Part shown: in pieces, positions 7,733-15,992 of the stretch | How positions within the stretch are numbered: position 1 is the stretch's first letter | Layout: each line of letters opens with the position of its first letter | From: Streptomyces sp. BK208 | GTDB taxonomy: Bacteria > Actinomycetota > Actinomycetes > Streptomycetales > Streptomycetaceae | Assembly (NCBI RefSeq): GCF_004364245.1 | Contig: NZ_SOAV01000005.1 | Span: 434,001-498,000, forward strand | Reading direction: 5' to 3' | Length of the DNA stretch: 64,000 nt | Translations under genes and position numbers: made by a program | Notes under the pieces: generated by a model | Told to the model about the DNA's origin: nothing | Database searches by the model: none | What the model saw: the letters and a program-made list of their open reading frames with translations, nothing else

Positions 7733-8581
7733 GTGGCACGGAAGCTCGCCGTCATCGGAGCCGGTCTCATGGGATCCGGCATCGCCCAGGTCTCCGCTCA
7801 GGCGGGCTGGGACGTCGTCCTGCGGGACGTCACCGACGAGGCGCTGCGGCGCGGCACCGACGGCATCAGGGCCTCCTACGACAAGTTCGTCGCCAAGGGG
7901 AAGCTCACCGCCGACGACGCCGAGGCCGCCCTCGGGCGCATCACCGCGACCACCGACCTGGACGCCGCCGCCGACGCGGACGTCGTCGTCGAGGCCGTCT
8001 TCGAGAAACTGGAAGTCAAGCACGAGATCTTCCGTACCCTGGACAAGCTGGTGAAGGACGGGGCGATCCTCGCGTCCAACACCTCCGCGATCCCGATCAC
8101 CAAGATCGCGGCAGTCACGGAGCGCCCCGAGCGGGTCGTCGGCACCCACTTCTTCTCGCCGGTCCCCATGATGCAGCTGTGCGAGCTGGTGCGCGGCTAC
8201 AAGACCAGTGACGAAACGCTCGCCACCGCGCGGGAGTTCGCCGAGTCCACCGGCAAGACCTGCATCGTCGTCAACCGCGACGTCGCCGGGTTCGTGACGA
8301 CCCGTCTCATCTCCGCCCTCGTCGTCGAGGCGGCGAAGCTGTACGAGTCGGGCGTCGCCACCGCCGAGGACATCGACCTCGCCTGCAAGCTCGGCTTCGG
8401 CCACGCCATGGGACCGCTGGCCACCGCCGACCTGACGGGCGTCGACATCCTGCTGCACGCCACGGGCAACATCTACACCGAGTCCCAGGACGAGAAGTTC
8501 GCCCCGCCGGAGCTGATGCGCCGGATGGTGGACGCCGGTGACATCGGCCGCAAGAGCGGGCAGGGCTTCTACAAGCACTGA
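7733..8581 (+). CDS. 3-hydroxybutyryl-CoA dehydrogenase
   Basis: 282 aa, the standard length for short 3-hydroxyacyl-CoA dehydrogenases that oxidise 3-hydroxybutyryl-CoA with NAD(P)+ or reduce acetoacetyl-CoA. An N-terminal Rossmann fold (GAGLMGSGIAQ at about residues 9-19) is followed by the catalytic His motif GTHFFSPVPMMQLCELV and a C-terminal helical dimer domain (GFGHAMGPLATADLTG). The GTG at 7733 (VARKLAVIG) is preceded by AGGGGAG. The longer upstream frame is not protein-like. It could work with the thiolase at 25257 in butyryl-CoA supply or fatty-acid/PHB metabolism. Confidence 0.93.
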   Translation: MARKLAVIGAGLMGSGIAQVSAQAGWDVVLRDVTDEALRRGTDGIRASYDKFVAKGKLTADDAEAALGRITATTDLDAAADADVVVEAVFEKLEVKHEIFRTLDKLVKDGAILASNTSAIPITKIAAVTERPERVVGTHFFSPVPMMQLCELVRGYKTSDETLATAREFAESTGKTCIVVNRDVAGFVTTRLISALVVEAAKLYESGVATAEDIDLACKLGFGHAMGPLATADLTGVDILLHATGNIYTESQDEKFAPPELMRRMVDAGDIGRKSGQGFYKH

Positions 8582-8750
8582 GCTCGCACCCGTCCCGGCA
8601 GACATCACACGCCGGGGTGAATTCGGTATCGGTTCGCTTACAGGCGGCAACCTCCGGTCGTTCCGGCCAGTCAGAGGGTGCAACACCTGTTGCCGCCCAG
8701 AGATCACCACGCAGAGACGACGAAGAGAAGACGCACGCCGGGGAGCGCAT

Positions 8751-9074
8751 ATGCACATCAGGGGCGACCACGTCGAGCTGGTCGTCGGGGGCCGCCTCGA
8801 CGTCCGCAGCGCGGCGGACGCCCGTACGGTCCTGCACTCGGCCGTCGACGACGGAGTCGGCGACCTGGTGCTGGACCTGTCCGAGCTGGACTCCTGGGAC
8901 GCGACCGGACTCGGCGTGATCATGGGAGCCCACCGGCGGGCCGGCCGCTGCGGCCGGCGCCTGGTGCTGCGCGGCGTGCCGCCGCAGATGCAGCGTCTGC
9001 TGGTGGCCACCCGGCTGCACCGGATCCTGGCCATCGAGGGCGGCATCGGCGTGGAGACCCTGCCCCGGGTGTGA
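8751..9074 (+). CDS. STAS-domain anti-sigma factor antagonist-like protein
   Basis: 107 aa forming a single STAS domain. In SpoIIAA/BldG-type antagonists the phosphorylation loop reads DSSG. Here it reads Asp50-Ala51-Thr52-Gly53 (DATGLGVIMG), so the phospho-acceptor would be threonine, if it is phosphorylated at all. No kinase-type anti-sigma factor is adjacent. The partner must be elsewhere, as is common for the many orphan STAS proteins of Streptomyces. The ATG at 8751 has a GGGGAG ribosome site. The large P-loop-like gene follows at 233 bp. Confidence 0.85.
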   Translation: MHIRGDHVELVVGGRLDVRSAADARTVLHSAVDDGVGDLVLDLSELDSWDATGLGVIMGAHRRAGRCGRRLVLRGVPPQMQRLLVATRLHRILAIEGGIGVETLPRV

Positions 9075-9307
9075 AGAGCGCGGCCACACGTCCGACACAC
9101 GCAATCCTCACGAGACCGTGACCTCTCGGGCGGTCCGGCACCCCGGGCTGTCGGAGATACTGGGCGAAGGTTTAGGGTCTGGCTGCCCGCTCACTTGCGA
9201 CCCACCGGCGGGCCCGGACCAGAAGCGACAGCGCGGTGTGCGGCAAGGCCGGGAGGGTGGTCCCGACCGGGGCCCTGCACACGACGCTTTTGGGGGGCTA
9301 GGAACCT

Positions 9308-11947
9308 ATGGACCCGAACGACCGGGGCCCTGAGGAGTACGGCCAGGACGGCGACCACCAGCCGTCGCGCCCGCGCCCGCCCAGGGATCCCCTCACCTCC
9401 GACTTCGGACAGCACGCGCCGGCCCTCGCCCGCACGGTGCGACTGGTGTCCGGCGACTTCCTGCTCACCGTCAACCCGGTCGACGGCAGCGAGATCGAGG
9501 TCTGCCCGCCCACCGAGCGGCCCGCGCGGCCCGAGAAGCTCACCGCGGCCGAGCGTGCCGAGGCCGAGCGCGCCGCGCGCCCGCCCGTCCCCCCGGGGCC
9601 GGTCCGCACGGTCCTGGGCCTGCTGGCCCGCGAGGACGAACGCGAACGCCTGGTGCGGCTGCTCGCCCGCGGCCGCTCCGTCCGCCTCACCGGCCCGGCC
9701 GGCTCCGGCCGCACCAGCCTCCTCGACGTCGTCGCCGAGGACTGCGCGGGCCTCGCGCCCGACGGCGTCGTCCGGCTCAGCGGCCACCACCGCACCGCCG
9801 ACGACCTGCTCCACGACCTCTTCCGCGCCGTCCACCGCACGCCCCTGCACCGCCCGGACCGGACGGAACTCCTCGGGCACCTGCGCGAGGTGGGCGCGGT
9901 CGTCGTCCTGGACGACGTCGAGTTCGGCGGCGCCGCCCTCGACGAACTCCTCGACGCCACCCCCGAGTGCGCCTTCCTCCTCGGCGCCACCCCGGACGTG
10001 CCCGCACCCTCCGCCGACTCGGCCGTCGAGGAGGTCTTCCTCACCGGGCTGGACCGCTCCGACGGCGTGGAGCTGCTGGAGCGCGCCGCCGGCCGCACCC
10101 TCACCGAGGACGAGGCCAACTGGGCCGGCGACCTCTGGTTCGAGTCCGAGGGCCTGCCGCTGCGCTTCGTCCAGGCCGGCGCCCTGCTGCGCCGCCGGGA
10201 CCGGGAGCGGGCCGGCGCCGACGCCGTCGACGAGTTCGGCGTCTTCGCCGACGCCCGCCCGGCCGACGACACCCCCTACGACCCCGCCGAGACCGGCGAC
10301 GTCCCCCTGCCGTCCCTCGGCGAGGCCGCCGCGCCCGCACCGCTGCTCGCCTCCCGGCTCAGCGCCGCCGCGCGCGCCACCCTGGAGTTCGCCGTCGCGC
10401 TCGGCGGCGAGGTGCCGCACCAGGCGCACCTGCCCGCGCTGGTCGGCGACACCCACGCGGACGCCGCCCTCGGCGAGCTGGCCGACTGCGGACTGGTCTC
10501 CCCGGTGGGCTCCCGCTACCGGCTGGCCGCCGGTGTGCTCACCCAGCTGGAGAGCGCCGGGTACGCCGACGACGTACGGGAGCGGGCCCTGGCCGCCGCC
10601 CAGCACTACGCCTGGTGGGCCGGTCATCCCTCGGTCACCCCGGAGCGGGTCTGCGCGGAGGCCGACGCGGTCCTGGCCGCCCTGGCCGTGCTGGTGCCGG
10701 CGACGACGCGGACCGCCGACGACCGGGAGAGCCCGGCCGTCCAGCTGGCCCGCACCGCGGCGCCCGCGTTCGCCGCCGGACTGCACTGGAGCGCCTGGCA
10801 GCGGGCGCTGCGCTCCGGCACCGAGGCGTCCCGGCTCGCCGGGGACGTCGCCGAACAGGCCTACTTCCACCACGAACTCGGTGTCCTCGCCCTGTGCGAG
10901 GACCGGCTGGACCGGGCGCGCGCCGAGCTGGAGGCCTCCATCGGGCTGCGCGGCGCGCTCTCCGACAAGCGCGGCGCCGTGGCGGGCCGCCGTGCCCTCG
11001 CGCTGGTCGCCGACCGCACCGGGGACACCCCCGGCCCGAGTGGCGGCGCGGGCGTGTTCGCGGTTCCCGGGGCCGCCGCCGGGATAGGCGTCGCCGGCGC
11101 CGGCCTCGGCCCGGCCGTGGCGGAGGAGGTGCCCGACGCGCGCGACGAGGAGTCGGTGTCGCCGTCCGCGGGCGTCCCCGCGCCCTTCCCGCCGCTCCAG
11201 CCGCCCCCGCAGTCCCCGACCCTGGTCACCCGCCGCGAGTCCGACGAGGAGCCGTCCCGCACGGTCGCCGGCGGCATCAAGGGCTTCGCCCGGCGCAATC
11301 TGGTGGCCGCCGGAGCGGGCGCGCTGCTCGTCGCCGTGCTCGGCACCGTGGTGACCCTCGGGGCGACCTCCGAGAACGACGCCGGTGACCCCTCCGACGA
11401 GGTCGGCGTCAATCCGTCGGTCAGCCAGGGCTTCGACGACGGCGACCTGGACGACGACCGGCCCTCCGACGACGGCGGGGGTCGGGAGACGTCCGCAGGA
11501 CCGACCGACTCGGGCCCCGACGGCACCCCCGGCACCTCCGACGACCCGTCCCCGACCCGGTCGGGCGAGCCGTCGAACGGGCCGAGCAGCACGAGCGGCG
11601 GCGACCCCGGGGACGACGAGAGCCCGGACGACACCGGTTCGCCGCACGACCCGCCCTCGTCCCCCGAGCCGCCCACCTCGGACGAGCCGACCGGCCCGAC
11701 GACCTCACCGGACCCCACGGACTCCGAGACCGACCCCGGCAGCGAGGAACCCACGGACCCCGGCACCTCCCCGAGCGACCCCGACTCGCCGACCACCACG
11801 CCGCCCGTCTCCAACAGCGCCGACGGCACCGTCAGCCCCACCGCCGCGAGCTCTCCGGCCGGCACGCCCTCCGCCGCGCAGAGCGGCACCGGAAGCGGAA
11901 CGGGCACACCGACCGGCTCAGAGACGGAGACCGGTCAGATCATCTGA
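9308..11947 (+). CDS. Large membrane-anchored P-loop-like protein with Ser/Pro/Asp-rich tail
   Basis: 879 aa of unknown function. Residues 1-95 are charged and disordered. About 100-330 resemble a AAA/STAND nucleotide-binding module with LTGPAGSGRTSLLD (about 127-140) and a hydrophobic strand ending VVVLDD. The P-loop has Arg where the Walker A Lys belongs. A helical region (about 350-560) with winged-helix/TPR-like segments follows. A single membrane helix (about 664-688) precedes roughly 190 residues of Ser/Thr/Pro/Asp/Gly-rich low complexity, probably outside the cell. The ATG at 9308 follows CTAGGA, a weak ribosome site. Streptomyces annotations often call such proteins ATP/GTP-binding. 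A nucleotide-sensing scaffold is one possibility. Confidence 0.75.
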   Translation: MDPNDRGPEEYGQDGDHQPSRPRPPRDPLTSDFGQHAPALARTVRLVSGDFLLTVNPVDGSEIEVCPPTERPARPEKLTAAERAEAERAARPPVPPGPVRTVLGLLAREDERERLVRLLARGRSVRLTGPAGSGRTSLLDVVAEDCAGLAPDGVVRLSGHHRTADDLLHDLFRAVHRTPLHRPDRTELLGHLREVGAVVVLDDVEFGGAALDELLDATPECAFLLGATPDVPAPSADSAVEEVFLTGLDRSDGVELLERAAGRTLTEDEANWAGDLWFESEGLPLRFVQAGALLRRRDRERAGADAVDEFGVFADARPADDTPYDPAETGDVPLPSLGEAAAPAPLLASRLSAAARATLEFAVALGGEVPHQAHLPALVGDTHADAALGELADCGLVSPVGSRYRLAAGVLTQLESAGYADDVRERALAAAQHYAWWAGHPSVTPERVCAEADAVLAALAVLVPATTRTADDRESPAVQLARTAAPAFAAGLHWSAWQRALRSGTEASRLAGDVAEQAYFHHELGVLALCEDRLDRARAELEASIGLRGALSDKRGAVAGRRALALVADRTGDTPGPSGGAGVFAVPGAAAGIGVAGAGLGPAVAEEVPDARDEESVSPSAGVPAPFPPLQPPPQSPTLVTRRESDEEPSRTVAGGIKGFARRNLVAAGAGALLVAVLGTVVTLGATSENDAGDPSDEVGVNPSVSQGFDDGDLDDDRPSDDGGGRETSAGPTDSGPDGTPGTSDDPSPTRSGEPSNGPSSTSGGDPGDDESPDDTGSPHDPPSSPEPPTSDEPTGPTTSPDPTDSETDPGSEEPTDPGTSPSDPDSPTTTPPVSNSADGTVSPTAASSPAGTPSAAQSGTGSGTGTPTGSETETGQII

Positions 11948-11975
11948 CCCCGGCGTATGCGACGACGTACGAGGA

Positions 11976-12004
11976 AGGGCCGGGTCCGACCCACGGACCC
12001 GGCC
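11976..12004. terminator. Bidirectional terminator hairpin
   Basis: Perfect 11-bp inverted repeat GGGCCGGGTCC / GGACCCGGCCC (arms 11976-11986 and 11994-12004, 7-nt loop) between the convergent 879-aa protein gene and nucS. Confidence 0.75.
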
Positions 12005-12033
12005 CTGCTCCGTACCCGCTGCGTGACGTCCTC

Positions 12034-12705
12034 TCAGAACAGCCGCAGCTTGTCGTCCTCGATGCCCCGCAGGGCGTTGTAGTCCAGCACCTGGCAGCCG
12101 ATGCCGCGGTCCGTGGCCAGCACGCGGGCCTGCGGCTTGATCTCCTGGGCGGCGAAGACACCGCGCACGGGGGCGAGGTGCGGATCGCGGTTCAGCAGCT
12201 CCAGGTAGCGGGTGAGCTGCTCCACGCCGTCGATCTCGCCGCGCCGCTTGATCTCGACTGCGACGGTCCCGCCCTGGGCGTCCCGGCACAGGATGTCGAC
12301 CGGGCCGATGGCGGTCATGTACTCGCGGCGGATGAGGGTGTAGCCCTCGCCCAGGGTGTCGATGCGGTCGGCGAGCAGCTCCTGGAGGTGCGCTTCCACG
12401 CCGTCCTTGATCAGGCCGGGATCGACGCCCAGTTCGTGCGAGGAGTCGTGGAGGATCTCCTCCATCGTGATGATGAGCTTCTCGCCCGCCTTGTTGACGA
12501 CGGTCCAGACGCCCTCCTCCTCGCCCGTGCCCTCCTTCAGGGTGCAGGGCGGCGACATCCAGTTGAGGGGCTTGTAGGCCCGGTCGTCGGCGTGGATCGA
12601 GACGCTGCCGTCCGCCTTGACCAGGATCAGCCGGGGGGCCGAGGGCAGGTGGGCGGTGAGCCGTCCGGCGTAGTCGACGGAACAGCGGGCAATGACGAGA
12701 CGCAT
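12034..12705 (-). CDS. nucS: Mismatch-specific endonuclease NucS/EndoMS
   Basis: 223 aa. NucS cleaves both strands at mismatched bases and replaces MutS/MutL mismatch repair in Actinobacteria. The C-terminal nuclease core is complete: Asp137 in GPVDILC, Glu151 and Lys153 in VAVEIKRRG, and Gln163 in EQLTRYLE. The N-terminal DNA-binding/dimerisation domain occupies about residues 1-110. The protein ends in LRLF, the short motif reported to bind the beta sliding clamp in corynebacterial EndoMS. The ATG at 12705 (MRLVIARC) matches the family start. It is divergent from the SCO5389-family gene across a 290-bp spacer. Confidence 0.95.
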   Translation of the reverse strand: MRLVIARCSVDYAGRLTAHLPSAPRLILVKADGSVSIHADDRAYKPLNWMSPPCTLKEGTGEEEGVWTVVNKAGEKLIITMEEILHDSSHELGVDPGLIKDGVEAHLQELLADRIDTLGEGYTLIRREYMTAIGPVDILCRDAQGGTVAVEIKRRGEIDGVEQLTRYLELLNRDPHLAPVRGVFAAQEIKPQARVLATDRGIGCQVLDYNALRGIEDDKLRLF

Positions 12706-12995
12706 GGTCGGCAACGCTACTCGACGCGCCCGGTCCGACGCGATTCGCCCGTGCCCGGCCGTCCCGCGACCCCCCGGTGCGCTGTCCCACTTCTCCCATT
12801 GGACCCGTCTTGCACACTGGCCGATTGTGGGCCTACCGGATGGTGTCCATCTGGGCATTCTCCTGGTGCCGTCACGATCGGTTGCTTACGGTATTGAACG
12901 GGAGGTCGCGAACCGTGTACGCAGCGTGTTCGGAATCGCGAACTCCCTCAACTGTCCGGCAACCCCTGCCAATCGGGGGTGCGAGAGGAGAACCC

Positions 12996-13388
12996 ATGTC
13001 GCTCGACGTCTCACCGGCCCTACTCGAACAGGCCGAGCGAGGCGAGGTCGACGAAGCAGACTTCGTCGACTGCGTCCGGACCTCCCTGCCCTACGCATGG
13101 GAGATGGTCAGCTCCCTGGTGGCACAGCTGAAGGTCGACGGCGGAGCGTTCGCCGACAACCAGACGCCCCCGCCGGACGAGCAGGCGCGCGGTCAGCTCC
13201 TGCGTGCGCTCGCGAGTGACGCCATACGCGGTGCACTGCAGCGGCACTTCGGGGTGCGGCTGGCCTTCCAGAACTGCCACCGGGTGGCGGTGTTCCCGTT
13301 GGACTCCTCCGTCGACGAGACGCTCGGCACATTCACCTCGGTGCGCAGCCAGTTGCTGAACCAGTCGCCCGAACTGCGCGACTGCTGA
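12996..13388 (+). CDS. SCO5389-family protein, unknown function
   Basis: 130 aa, soluble, with no signal or membrane segment. The ATG at 12996 has a strong GAGAGGAG ribosome site 5 bp upstream. It belongs to the small conserved actinomycete family called SCO5389, which has no assigned activity. Visible features are an acidic N-terminal helix, a segment with conserved Tyr/Trp (LPYAWEMVSSL) and a C-terminal half with two paired hydrophobic stretches (RHFGVRLAFQNCHRVAVFP). The divergent position next to nucS is worth noting, but I infer no function from it. Confidence 0.8.
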   Translation: MSLDVSPALLEQAERGEVDEADFVDCVRTSLPYAWEMVSSLVAQLKVDGGAFADNQTPPPDEQARGQLLRALASDAIRGALQRHFGVRLAFQNCHRVAVFPLDSSVDETLGTFTSVRSQLLNQSPELRDC

Positions 13389-13406
13389 GGCCTTTCGGGG
13401 AATCCG

Positions 13407-13454
13407 CTTGCCGCTCCGTACGCGGGAGGTGCAGTTCTGTACCGGAGCGGCAAG
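13407..13454. terminator. Inverted repeat between convergent genes
   Basis: CTTGCCGCTCCG (13407-13418) pairs perfectly with CGGAGCGGCAAG (13443-13454) over a 24-nt loop, in the gap between the convergent SCO5389-family and LLM oxidoreductase genes. The likely role is transcription termination. The loop is longer than usual. Confidence 0.5.
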
Positions 13455-13470
13455 CTCCCCGCCCGCCGGC

Positions 13471-14499
13471 TCAGCGGAGCTGGGGGAGTACCTCGGCCCC
13501 GAGCCGCCGTACGTTCTCCTCGGTCGCCGCCAGGTCCCCCGAGCCCTCGACGAGCAGGGCGAAGCGGGAGATGCCGGTCCGCTCGCCGGTCGCCGCGAGC
13601 CGGTCCGCGCACAGCCGGGGCGTGCCCACCGGGTGCAGCCCGCAGAGCAGTTCGGTGTACTCGTGCGGGTCGCGCATCCGCCGGGTCCGGCCGTCCACCG
13701 TGACATGGGCGCCGAGACCCTGCCGCAGCCACCCCGGCATCGCCTTGAGCAGGGTCTCCGCCGCGTCCGCGCGCCGGTCCGCGATCTGGCAGACCCCGGC
13801 AGACACGTGCGCGGCGCCGTGGACCTCCTCGGCGGTCCGGCCGGCTTCGCGCGCGTGGCGGCGCCACAGGGCGACCATCTCCGCCTTCTCCTCGTCGCCG
13901 ACGTGCATCCCGAGGAGCATCGGCAGCCCCCGCTCGGCCGCCGTGCGTACGCTCGACGGCGACGTGCAGGCGACCACGACCTCCGGGCCCGGCTCCTGCT
14001 CCAGGGACTCCGAGGGCCGCGGCACGACGGGCACCTCGCGGAACCGGAAGCGGTCCCCCGAGGCACCGACGGCCGGGTCGCGCAGCCAGCGCAGCAGCAG
14101 ATCCAGCGACTCCGGAAAGCCGCTCTCGTACGCCTCCAGGCCCGCTCCGAACACCTCCAGGTCCACCCACGGCCCGCCGCGGCCCACGCCCAGCGAGAAC
14201 CGGCCGCCGCTCGTGACGTGCAGCAGCGCGGCCTGCTCGCCGAGCGCCACGGGGTGCACGGTGGGCAGCACACTGACCGCGGTGCCGACCCGGATGCGGC
14301 GGGTGCGGCCCAGCAGCAGCGCGGCCAGAGTCACGGCCGACGGACACGTGCCGTACGGCACGAAGTGGTGTTCGGCCAGCCAGACGGCGTCGAGCCCGGC
14401 CTCCTCGGCGACCTCGGCCGAGCGGACCGCGCGGTGCAGCGCCTCTCCTTGGCCCTGGCCCGGGAACTGGGCACCCAACACGAAACTTCCTACGCGCAT
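13471..14499 (-). CDS. LLM-class (luciferase-like) flavin-dependent oxidoreductase
   Basis: 342 aa, normal for bacterial luciferase-like monooxygenases/F420 or FMN oxidoreductases with a TIM-barrel fold. Features include an N-terminal strand MRVGSFVLGAQFPG, AEEAGLDAVWLAEHHF with the conserved Glu-His-His, TRRIRVGTAVSVLP and GRFSLGVGRGG. The ATG at 14499 is preceded by AGGAAAAGG. It is a single-gene unit between convergent and divergent neighbours. FMN versus F420 use and the substrate cannot be decided from sequence. A role in secondary metabolism or xenobiotic oxidation is possible. Confidence 0.85.
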   Translation of the reverse strand: MRVGSFVLGAQFPGQGQGEALHRAVRSAEVAEEAGLDAVWLAEHHFVPYGTCPSAVTLAALLLGRTRRIRVGTAVSVLPTVHPVALGEQAALLHVTSGGRFSLGVGRGGPWVDLEVFGAGLEAYESGFPESLDLLLRWLRDPAVGASGDRFRFREVPVVPRPSESLEQEPGPEVVVACTSPSSVRTAAERGLPMLLGMHVGDEEKAEMVALWRRHAREAGRTAEEVHGAAHVSAGVCQIADRRADAAETLLKAMPGWLRQGLGAHVTVDGRTRRMRDPHEYTELLCGLHPVGTPRLCADRLAATGERTGISRFALLVEGSGDLAATEENVRRLGAEVLPQLR

Positions 14500-14753
14500 T
14501 GCCTTTTCCTGCTTCCTCGGCCCCGACGTGGAGCTCCCCCGCACGGCATAACCGCCTGACACGTGCCGAGGACACGGCCGGACGGAGGGATTTGCGGATT
14601 GTCTGCAGAATCGGCCGCTGTGGGACGGGACACGGACCCGGACGGCAACTCCGCGCGGGGGAGTTGCGGTGTTTGGCGCCGTACGCCTACCCGTGTCCGT
14701 GCCGCGTAGGCTGGAAGCCGCACTGCTTCCTGTATAGCTCCGTGAGGTGTCCT

Positions 14754-15083
14754 GTGTCCCCGCGTCGCAACCGACCCAAGGGAGCCGGTCCGTCCGGCCC
14801 GAGCGCCGAGGACGGCTCCGGGCGCTACGGCGGCTGGCAGTCCTCGGAGAGCTGGCAGGGCGAGGAGTGGAGCGTACGGCACGTGGCGGGGGCCAGCGCG
14901 CAGGGGAAGTCGTACCGCTGCCCCGGGTGCGACCAGCTCATCCCGGACGGCGTCCCGCACGTGGTGGCCTGGCCGGCCCACGCGGGCGTCGACGACCGGC
15001 GGCACTGGCACAAGGCGTGCTGGAACGCGAAGGACCGCCGCACCACGCGGGTGCAGCGGTCCCGTAACGCGCCGAGGTTCTGA
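14754..15083 (+). CDS. Small zinc-ribbon/treble-clef-like protein
   Basis: 109 aa, starting at GTG 14754 with GTGAGG upstream. After a polar Gly/Ser-rich N-terminus comes a compact cysteine/histidine cluster: Cys56-x2-Cys59 (YRCPGCDQLI), then His84/His86 and Cys89 (HWHKACW), followed by a basic tail. The spacing suggests one bound zinc in a treble-clef or HNH-like knuckle. Streptomyces genomes often label such proteins ATP/GTP-binding, but I see no P-loop. With its basic tail it may bind nucleic acid. This is inferred. Confidence 0.65.
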   Translation: MSPRRNRPKGAGPSGPSAEDGSGRYGGWQSSESWQGEEWSVRHVAGASAQGKSYRCPGCDQLIPDGVPHVVAWPAHAGVDDRRHWHKACWNAKDRRTTRVQRSRNAPRF

Positions 15084-15116
15084 GGATCCCGCCCGCCGGC
15101 TCCCGGCCGTGCGGCC

Positions 15117-15992
15117 TCACACGTCCCGCTGCTCCAGCAGGACGAAGGCGGCGGCGAGCGCGGCGGCGGTCACGCCCAGCAGGATCCACAGCGGGTCCCA
15201 GCCCGAGGGCCCGGACTCGGAGAGCGAGTTGGCGTAGAAGATGCTCATCTGGTTCGGGATCGAGTACTCGAAGAGGGCCTGCTGCACGTCCTTGAGCGAC
15301 TCCGAGAACATGAACAGCGCGATCACCAGCGGGGCGAGCAGGACGCCGACCATGATGGTGATCGCGCCCGCCGAGTGCCGGATGATCGAGCCCACGGCCA
15401 GCGAGAGCAGGCCGAGCAGCGCCACGTAGAGCGAGACGCCGACGGTGCCCTTCAGCCACTCCGAACCGGTGGGGTCGACGGCGCCGTTGCCCTCCAGCAT
15501 GGTCACGTGGGCCAGCCCCACCAGCGTCGCGGACACCAGCGTCACCACGAAGGCGACCAGGAAGAACACGATGCCCTTGGCCGCCAGGACCCGGCCGCGG
15601 CTGGGGCAGGCGGTCATCGTGGTGCGGATCATGCCCGTGCCGTACTCGGAAGCGGTGGTCAGCACGCCGAGCGTGATCACGCACATGCTGCCGAGCAGCA
15701 GCCCGAAGAAGCCGAGGCTCAGCGCGCTCTCACCGGCCAGGTCGGACTCCGAGCCGGCCACCACCGCGCCGGTCAGCATCCCGATGCCGAGGACCAGCAG
15801 GACGAACACGCCCAGCGTCCACATCGTCGAACGGACCGACTTGATCTTCGTCCACTCGGAGGCCAGCGCGTGCACCAGGTTCGTGCGCACCACCGGGATC
15901 GGCGACGTGTAGGTGGGGGTGGGGTACGGCGAACCGGGCGCCGCGTGCCACTCGGGCGCGGGGTGCTGCGTCGGGGGCTGGGGCGTGCTCAT
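15117..15992 (-). CDS. ABC-2 transporter permease (exporter pair 1)
   Basis: 291 aa. A proline-rich cytoplasmic N-terminus (about residues 1-40) leads into the motif LVHALASEWTKIKSVRSTMWTL typical of actinomycete ABC-2 permeases. Six membrane segments follow, with the conserved EYGTGMIRTTM loop. The start overlaps the ATPase stop by 4 bp (ATGA). It is paralogous to the permease at 17422-18192, which shares SEWTKI(K/R)SV and the EY(G/S)(T/S)GMIRT loop, so the locus arose by tandem duplication. The substrate is unknown. Confidence 0.9.
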   Translation of the reverse strand: MSTPQPPTQHPAPEWHAAPGSPYPTPTYTSPIPVVRTNLVHALASEWTKIKSVRSTMWTLGVFVLLVLGIGMLTGAVVAGSESDLAGESALSLGFFGLLLGSMCVITLGVLTTASEYGTGMIRTTMTACPSRGRVLAAKGIVFFLVAFVVTLVSATLVGLAHVTMLEGNGAVDPTGSEWLKGTVGVSLYVALLGLLSLAVGSIIRHSAGAITIMVGVLLAPLVIALFMFSESLKDVQQALFEYSIPNQMSIFYANSLSESGPSGWDPLWILLGVTAAALAAAFVLLEQRDV

